Shown here: in pieces, positions 57,486 to 64,000 of the stretch
Position numbering within the stretch: position 1 is the first letter of the stretch
How the letters are laid out: every line of letters starts with the position of its first letter
Assembly: GCA_028571685.1 (NCBI GenBank)
Contig: CM053143.1
Span: 53,313,208-53,377,207, forward strand
Reading direction: 5' to 3'
DNA length: 64,000 nt
Source of the DNA: Heterohyrax brucei
Taxonomy: Eukaryota; Chordata; Mammalia; Hyracoidea; Procaviidae
Translations under genes and position numbers: made by a program
The notes under the pieces: generated by a model
The model's input: only the letters and a program-made list of their open reading frames with translations
Told to the model about the DNA's origin: nothing
Databases searched by the model: none

Positions 57486-58312
57486 AACACAATCCAACAT
57501 TTTAAAGGACAGACAATGGGAACAGAGGTCTGGAGACCGTGGTTTCAAGGGGCATCACGGTCAACTGGCATAACTACTCTTTTTACAAGAAAATATTCTG
57601 CAACCCATACTGGTGAATGATGTCTGGAATCTTAAAAGCTAGCAAGCTACAATCTAAGGAATGTCAGTTTGTCTCAATCTACCTGGAGCAGCTGAAAACA
57701 AAGAACATCAAATACATGAGGAAAATATGAGCCCAGGAGACAGATGGGTCCATAAGATTTGGAGACTACATCAGCATGAGACCAGAAGAACTAGATGGTG
57801 CCCGGGTCACCATCAAAGACTGCCCTGACAGGGAAGACAACGTAGAGCTCGTGATGTAGCATGAGCAAAAGGGGAGGGCAGATCTAGAACTCTATTAAAA
57901 GACCGGAATTGATGCTCTGGCATCCTGCAGTGTTCCCTGAGAACATGGCCCACAGACTTGCTGCTAGCCTAGAGATGAAACCAGTACTGAAGCCAACTCT
58001 TCAGACAAAAATTGGACTGGACTACAAGATACAGAGTATGTTGGTGCTATGTGTACTTCTTGGCTTAAGTATATATGTGAGGTTGCCTGACCAGCTCCTC
58101 TCTAGAGGTGAGAAGGAAGGGAGGAGAGGAAGGGACAGGTGTTAATTGAATGAACCCACAGACTGGAAAGGAGTAGTGTGTTGTCAGAGGGTATGGAGAG
58201 CATATAGAGTGGCATAGAGGCATGAGCTGAGGGTTTTATACAGCAAATTGACTTGGATTATAACTTTCACTTACAACTAAAAAAATAAGAAAAAAAAGGA
58301 AAAGGGCAGCAG
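57486..58312 (+). mobile_element. L1 3'UTR fragment, sense
   Basis: GGAGACCGTGGTTTCAAGGG, AATCTTAAAAGCTAGCAAGC, ACCAGAAGAACTAGATGGTG, GAGGGTTTTATACAGC and an A-rich end (58280-58312). It is the sense counterpart of 1-310 and belongs to an L1 copy truncated within its 3'UTR. Confidence 0.82.
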
Positions 58313-58458
58313 TGAGGATTGTACAAACTGGTGATCATAATTAATGTCACTGAATTGCATATATCAAAATGGTTGAAATGGCAAATGTTCTGTTATTTAT
58401 AATCCATCACAGGAACATTTTGAAAAATAAATAAATAAATACGTAAAACAAACAAATA
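58313..58458 (+). mobile_element. Old L1 3'-end fragment with AAAT repeat
   Basis: ATTAATGTCACTGAATTGCA, AAATGGTTGAAATGGCAAAT and TTTATAATCCATCACAGG match the ending of old L1 3'UTRs as at 46900-46980. Followed by AAAT units at 58426-58440. Confidence 0.65.
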
Positions 58459-58572
58459 GTGTGCTGTCACCAGACAGGGAGAGCAGTGGAAGCTGCAAAT
58501 AGGTGAGCGTGTAAATTTATTTGGGAATGTACATTTTCACTCAGTCATATTAAATAAATAAATAAATAAAGC
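58459..58572 (+). mobile_element. L1 3'-terminal fragment (about 110 bp)
   Basis: TGTGCTGTCACCAGACAGGG, AGCAGTGGAAGCTGCAAATA and ATTTGGGAATGTACATTTTC, then AAAT repeats. Same terminus as L1-B at 11072-11165. Confidence 0.85.
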
Positions 58573-58590
58573 CAAGCCAAGTGCCGCTGA
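58573..58590 (-). mobile_element. 18-bp SINE 3'-end trace
   Basis: CCAAGCCAAGTGCCGCTG is the inverted tail and last bases of the SINE, lying between an L1 AAAT tail and AAAGAAAGCC. Too short for certainty, but it parallels 6578-6595 and 9186-9222. Confidence 0.5.
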
Positions 58591-58605
58591 AAGAAAGCCA
58601 AAAAA

Positions 58606-58642
58606 TATACACATATATACATATATATATATATATATATAC
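58606..58642. repeat. TA/CA microsatellite
   Basis: TATACACATATATACATA passing into a pure TA run, then CAACCCC. Confidence 0.9.
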
Positions 58643-58747
58643 AACCCCTGCCTGAAGTGTCCTTAAAGTTCACCTCTGTAATGACTCTGAAGTTAATCCT
58701 CCTATCACTTTTGCCCTGTAAAACATTCAGAATTACTCTGCTCCTAC

Positions 58748-59560
58748 TGTTGAGTGTCTTCAAGTTGGCTTCAACTCACAGTGACTCTGTGTACAACAGA
58801 ATGAACTAAAGTCTGGTCCTGTACCTATTTCAAAATCATTGCTATATCTGAGCCCATTGTTGGTCTAAATCAATGCGTCATATTGAAAGTCTTCTTCTTT
58901 TTCACTGATATTTAACTTTATTAGCCATTATGTCCATCTCAGGAACCACTCCTTACTGATAACATGTCCAGAACATTTTTGTTTCTAGGAAACATTCTGG
59001 TTGTACTTCTTCCAAGGCAGATTTATTCCTTCTTCTAGCAGTTTATGACATATTTAATTTATTTGCCAACACAATAATTCAAAAGCATCAATTCTTGAAT
59101 GTTTCTTTACTGTCTAGCTTTAACATGTACGTGAGGCCACAGAAAATACCATGGCTTGAATCAAGCATACTTCAGTCTTCAAGTGGCATCTTTGCTTTTC
59201 AACACTTTAAAGTGCTCTTTTATGGCAGATTTACCCAAAGCAGTACAATTTTTTGACTACTGCTTTCAGGGATATTTATTGTAGATCCAAGTAGAAAAAA
59301 ATTCTTCACAACTTCAAAATTTTTCTATTTATCATGATGTTGCTTGTAGTCTGGTTGTGAAGATTTCTTTTAATTTTCCTGTGTAATCCATACTAGACAG
59401 TAGTCTTTGATCTTCAATAAGCACTTTAAATCCTTTTCAATTTCAGCAAGGAAGATTGCATCATCTGGATATTGCAGACTGATCCTTAGTAAAGTGACCT
59501 TGATTATACTTGGAGACATCTCCTGTTGTCAAGCTAACCAACTTACCTTACAAACTTTTC
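58748..59560 (-). mobile_element. RTE 3'-end fragment, antisense
   Basis: Terminus at CTGTTGAGTGTCTTCAAG, then ACTCACAGTGACTCTGTG, AACATGTCCAGAACATTT, TGTACTTCTTCCAAGGCAGA, GGCATCTTTGCTTTTCAACA, and TTTGACTACTGCTTTCAGGG. These blocks line up in order with 17260-17960 and 18806-19318. It is 5'-truncated. Confidence 0.82.
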
Positions 59561-59764
59561 CAGAGTCTTGAAGCCAAAAAGGGCTCTACAAATAATAATC
59601 ATTAGTTCTTCAACTATGGAATTTACAATCTGCCAATCAAAATAAAAATGATAAACCTTCCAATGTCACAAAGATGGAAGCTTGCCACTATTGTAAAAAA
59701 TCTAGTGCATCACATACTAGAAGTGGAGTACCCACAAATACTCAATTTCAAAACCAACTTGTTT
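59561..59764. other. Unassigned spacer
   Basis: No feature recognised. Confidence 0.35.
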
Positions 59765-60536
59765 TCTTAATGTGGCCTACCTCTTTGGAAGGACAAAATA
59801 AACGGTGTCTAGGATCAGGGGACTTCACTCTCAGAGTACATTCACATTAATTGTACTCTCTCTTTTGAATGTACTCTCTTTCTAAACGTACCCTCTCTTT
59901 TGCTTAAGAAAATGCTCCGCATACCACCTGAGTGAGTGGCATCCGGGATCTTCAAAGCTAGCAAGCTGCCATCTAAATAGCACCAAATGGTGCAAATCTA
60001 CCTGGACCAGATATAAGTGGTGGACATCATGGACAGGAGGAAAATATGAGCCTACCAAATGGAAGAAGTCACAGGAGCCAGAGTCCGATTAGCACAGGAC
60101 TGCAACAACTAAATGGTGCCTGGCCACAACCAATGGCAGCCCCATGCATAAAAAGAGAAGGAGTAGAGGGCAGAGCTAGAACTCTACCAAAATATCACAC
60201 TGGATGGTCCTTCTGAATAGAGGGCCCCCCGGAAGCACGGCCCCTGGACTCTCTAACCCAGACTACATCTAGCACCAGGCCAGCTCCGCAGACAAAGACT
60301 GAACCAGACTATATAAAACATAGAGTTAGGCTGGCAATGAACAAAGCTTTAAACATATACATAGGGCTAACTGAGAAGCTCATTGCTGGAACTGAGACAT
60401 TTGGGTGAGGAGGGCCAGATCATGGGAAAAAGGTCATGGGAAGTCCCAGACAAAAGGGTCAGCACGCTTTCATGGGAGTGGGGCTCAGCTAGAATAGAAC
60501 AGCAGTGAAATTTCTGAGTGTTATACAGCAAAATAA
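59765..60536 (+). mobile_element. L1 3'UTR fragment, sense, interrupted by an LTR
   Basis: GGATCAGGGGACTTCACTCT, AGCTAGCAAGCTGCCATCTA, GGAAAATATGAGCCTACC, CAACTAAATGGTGCCTGGCC and TGAGTGTTATACAGCAAAAT are the ordered L1 3'UTR blocks seen at 57510-58260. An internal duplication of TGTACTCTCTTT-like text occurs at 59854-59900. It ends at the LTR. Confidence 0.8.
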
Positions 60537-61038
60537 TATTTAGTCAGCTAGCACTGCTCTAACAGAAATACCACAGAGTGGATGGCTTTAACAAAGGAAT
60601 GTTTATTCTTACACAGCGTGTAGGCTACAAGTCCGAATTCAGGATGTCCACTCAGAGGAAGGCTTTCTCCCTTGTCAGCTCTGGAGGAAAGTCTGGTATT
60701 GTATCAGTCTTTGTCCAGGGAGCATCTTGGTGCTGGAAACTCAGGTCTGAAGGAAACACTCTTTTCCCAGTGCTGCTTTCTTGAAGGTGTGATTCTCTGC
60801 TTGCTCCGCTTTCCTTTTATCTCTTGCAGGGTGAAAGGGTTAAGGGTAGTATAAGACATACTCCAGGGAAACTCTGTTTACAGTGGAGCAGGGAACTGAT
60901 CTTATGAAGGGATTTACAGTCCCACTCTAATCCTTTAACATACAGCATAAGGAAACCACAAAACAGAGGGCAGTCACGAGATACTGGGAATCATGGCCCA
61001 GCCACGTGTTTTGGGGGGACACAATCCCATCCATGACA
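60537..61038 (-). mobile_element. Solo MaLR (ERVL-type) LTR, antisense
   Basis: On the minus strand it starts TGTCATGGATGGGATTGTGT, then GTGGCTGGGCCATGATTCCC, CTGTTTTGTGGTTTCCTTAT, and ends GTGGTATTTCTGTTAGAGCA + CTGACTAAATA. Same subfamily as 30801-31345 (shared TTGTGATTTTCTTATG-like block). The expected CA end is mutated. Short plus-strand frames inside are not genes. Confidence 0.83.
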
Positions 61039-63269
61039 AACATGGATTGTAAAATTATTCTTAAATTAAGACAAAATATATTTTTAAAAATCTGGCCATC
61101 AGAAAAATGGATGCTATAAGTTAAAGAAATAACAAAAGAATAAAATGGCCCACCCTCAAAAATATCCTACAAGCTGACTTACAATGAAATGCATCCAGTT
61201 AAAAAAAGGAAGACAGTGACATTGCCTATGCTGGCTCTTAATCTACAAGAAGAAAGTAATTATTAATGGAGAAACCAGCCAATCTTCAGCTGGCAGTGAA
61301 GCCCCTCTGTCCTGGGTTATGGTCGCCTGGTTACAAAAGCCCTTGCTCTGAAGTGCTGATACCTCCAAAGTAGTTGCGATCACCAATCAGGAACCAACAC
61401 TGATTCATTCCCCACCTGCTCTGATATGCCTTGGTCCTGTTAAAGATGTATAACCTTTTTTGTTCAGTTATAACACTTCTTTGAATCTGTTAGTACGAGA
61501 TCTTTCATCCAAATAGAATTGCCATTTATAGTTTAATGAGAAAGTAGAAACACTATTGAGCTACCCTGATATCCCTGAGTCAACGGAGACATGCTGAGAA
61601 TTAGACAATAATCAGAGAGATGAAGCTATTTGCTACAAATTGCTTGTCATGCTCTCCAAAACTGAACTTATCCTAGTCCTCTCCCTTCCGACATTTTTTC
61701 CCAAGTTTCTTAAAAATTGCAGAACACCATACATATGCATATATAAGTCAATTTTTTTTCAACTCAGCTGACTAAAATTCAAACAGATTCATCTAATCCT
61801 CTTCAAAAAAAAAAAAAATTCTCAAGTGTCCACTCAAAAGCAAAACTAGGTCTCATCATTCAAGATTTTTCTAAAAGTTCAAATGTCCCTTGTGGCATCC
61901 TTTGTAATACTCTGATTTTTCCACTTAAGAAAACAAATAAGGATTAGATATTTGTTCCATAGTTTTGTTCAGTCAACTATATTATTCTTCCTAGATCCTG
62001 TTGTCCCTGCTTCTTATTTCCTACTTTATAATTCACCTTGAAGTATAACTCATTTTACTGTAGTGGACCTTTACAGCATCTTTTTCATTCCTCGTTGCAT
62101 TCTGAAAACTCAATATCTGTTTGCTTTTACATGAGAAAATCAACAATTTGCTTGGAATTTAACCTCTCAAAGATTTACTGAATTGTTCACTTATTCTGTG
62201 ATTCTCCATGCAGATTTGCAACCTTTACAATGTAAAAAAAATCTGTATTGATTCAATATTTTAATGACTTGCTAGTTTTCCCAACACCTCCGCAGACCTA
62301 CCTTGATGACTGTGTACCTTTTAAAAAAATATCTATCTGCTGGGGAACATGAGGATTACAAACAAGAATTACGGTAAGCTCACCTTTCTTTTAAGTATTT
62401 GGCCCACCTATTTTCTGGAGAAGGCGTCTTTTTTATGCTAAACAGACAGAACATATTCTTGACTTTTTTCAAAACCAAAACAAAGAAATAAGAACAGTAG
62501 TTTCTAGGATTATATAGCTATCTTTGAACTTCAATCCTCAGTTTTGCTTCTGTTGGCTCAACTTTTATGTAGCCATTTAAAGTCCTGTGAGCCTGATTCA
62601 TTCTAAATTGCACCAGAAGTTAAAGAGACTGCACTTCAACTAAAGGGGCTTCAGTGAGCATGCCTATCCTTGATTTTCTTACTTGCACCTAGATTTGTTA
62701 TTTCTATATGAAATATGTGGAAATGCTTAGGGCTACTAACTCAAAAACATGAAGGACAACAAAAATCAATAAGTTATTACAACCAATAGCTGTGCCTGAC
62801 ACTGCCAAACTAGTGGGAACCACAACAGATACGCTGCTGGGAAATTTTTTAGATGTCTGTGTTCTCAGAAATGTGTCATTCTGACTTAATTATGCCTTGA
62901 GACAGTATCTTTCTGCCAGCAAGCTCAATTCTTATGAAGTCTCCTCCCGGCTGTATTTAACATTAGAGTACCTTTCATTAAATATAGCTATTCTCCCCAC
63001 AACTGATGAGAACAACTATTCTACACATGAACAACTATTCTACACATGATCATCTGGACTTGAATATGCAGTTTTTAACCCCTCAGAATGACTTAGAAGA
63101 ATCCTTTTCACTAATCCAGATTTTATTTTATTTATAGACAATTTCTAGTTAAAACCTAACCCTACAAGTCTACACTATTAAGCTGGATAAACTGTCATGA
63201 CATCTACTGAAGTCCTTGAAAGTTGATTCTCTGAAGTCTCTTCAGCTCAAGAAGTCAAGTGTGTTGCCT
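61039..63269. other. Single-copy DNA with a short tandem duplication
   Basis: No gene recognised. A weakly LTR-like stretch occurs at 61300-61560 (CCACCTGCTCTGATATGCC, AGATGTATAACC), too uncertain to call. An exact 19-base tandem duplication is listed separately. Confidence 0.4.
63010..63047 (+). repeat. Exact 19-bp tandem duplication
   Basis: GAACAACTATTCTACACAT occurs twice in a row with no mismatch. Confidence 0.95.
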
Positions 63270-63460
63270 TCACTAAAGCTTGCAGGGCTGCTAACCAAAA
63301 ATTCATTAGTTCAAAACTATCAGCCACTCTGCTAGAGAAAGAGGTGGCTGTCTGATTCTGTAAATATTTCCACTCTTGTAAACCTATGGGGCAGTTCTAC
63401 AATGTCCTATAAGGTAACTATGAGTCAAAATCTACGTAAGAGCAATGAATTAAAGCGGTA
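63270..63460 (+). mobile_element. tRNA-derived SINE, diverged
   Basis: GGGCTGCTAACCAAAAATTC, TTAGTTCAAAACTATCAGCC, then CCTATGGGGCAGTTCTACAA, TGTCCTATAAGGTAACTATG and AGTCAAAATCTACG. The tRNA-like head is degraded, and the middle belongs to a variant with an AAAGAGGTGGCTGTC segment. Confidence 0.8.
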
Positions 63461-64000
63461 GAATTGCTTCACAAAAATCTGTTACCATTTTTACTGACAG
63501 TAGACATTCAGTTGGAATGGTACATGATTTAACATGGTGTGGAAACAAATAGAATTTTTAACCTCTTTGGGAAATGCCAGTAAATAATAATAATAATAGA
63601 GCTTTAGTAACAGACATCCTAAATGCTCTATGAAATTACTGTGATCAAAATTTAAAACTGAACCTCACCAACCAGAAGGAAAACACCAAACTGGAGAAAT
63701 TAGCAGAAGTAATCTTGGCCATAGGTTGTCAAACAAGCTGCTTCTCAAGTTACTTCTGCTCTTGGGATAAAGAAAGAGACTCTTCAATTTTCAGTTGTCT
63801 CTTGATAATTCCAACCTTCATGAGTTAACTTCGAAAAACTTCTAAAACACTAACAATTAGCCAAACAGGCAAAACTGAGATATAGCAAAAGGTAAGCTGT
63901 TACCAAGATCCTGCCACTAAATCATAAACTGGACCTGATAAGAAAACTGGCTTACTTAATTTCTTCTGTGTTCCTATGATGCAATTATTGCATGAAGTTT
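63461..64000. other. Single-copy DNA
   Basis: An AAT repeat lies at 63583-63597. Nothing else recognised. Confidence 0.4.

Noticed and set aside
1-64000. CRISPR arrays, prokaryotic operons, phage or plasmid genes
   Set aside because: Regularly spaced repeats, ribosome-binding sites and dense coding are absent; the repeat content is typical of a mammalian nuclear genome.

Overview
This window is mammalian nuclear DNA. It is AT-rich, has no prokaryotic-style operons, and is packed with L1, RTE/BovB-type, tRNA-derived SINE and LTR elements. The SINEs have a tRNA-like head, a middle containing CTCCTTGGAAACTCTATGG and a 3' end resembling ACTCGATGGCACTTGGCTTGG. With the associated RTE element, this combination is the hallmark of Afrotheria, and elephant is the best guess (hyrax or manatee are not excluded). 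I found no intact host gene, no convincing host exon and no tRNA, rRNA or small-RNA gene. Every long open frame I recognise is decayed transposon sequence.

Layout. 1-16745 is a nest of three L1 copies. L1-C (minus strand, 16745 to 11236, then 853 to the window start) is interrupted by L1-A (plus, 854-3865 and 11169-11235). L1-A is interrupted in its endonuclease domain by full-length L1-B (plus, 3866-11168), which carries three tiny SINE 3'-end insertions. 17233-20380 is an antisense RTE element with a second RTE 3' end inside it. 20497-29310 is mostly single-copy DNA with scattered SINEs, an ORF2-less L1 derivative (22208-23400) and an LTR-like block (24417-24858). 29324-35525 is L1-D, an older L1 lacking ORF1, invaded by a purine-rich repeat, a solo MaLR-type LTR and a CA repeat. 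35830-37461 is a MaLR-like LTR/internal/LTR arrangement. 37720-39520 holds two more LTR-like blocks. 39530-43990 is largely unique. 43990-49310 is a patchwork of old L1 fragments in both orientations with nested SINE, RTE and LTR pieces. 49310-57485 is mostly unique, with three SINEs and one LTR-like block. 57486-61038 is L1 3' ends, an RTE 3' end and an antisense MaLR-type LTR. 61039-64000 is unique apart from one SINE.

The elements interact through mobilisation. L1 copies end in poly(A) or A-rich tails. The SINE and RTE copies end in short GGCTT- or GGTTT-like repeats, consistent with RTE machinery having moved these SINEs. The most informative part is the insertion archaeology: clean target-site duplications, sharply 5'-truncated SINEs, a twin-priming-like L1 inversion and internally deleted L1s. 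I see no new functional system; the findings are structural and evolutionary.
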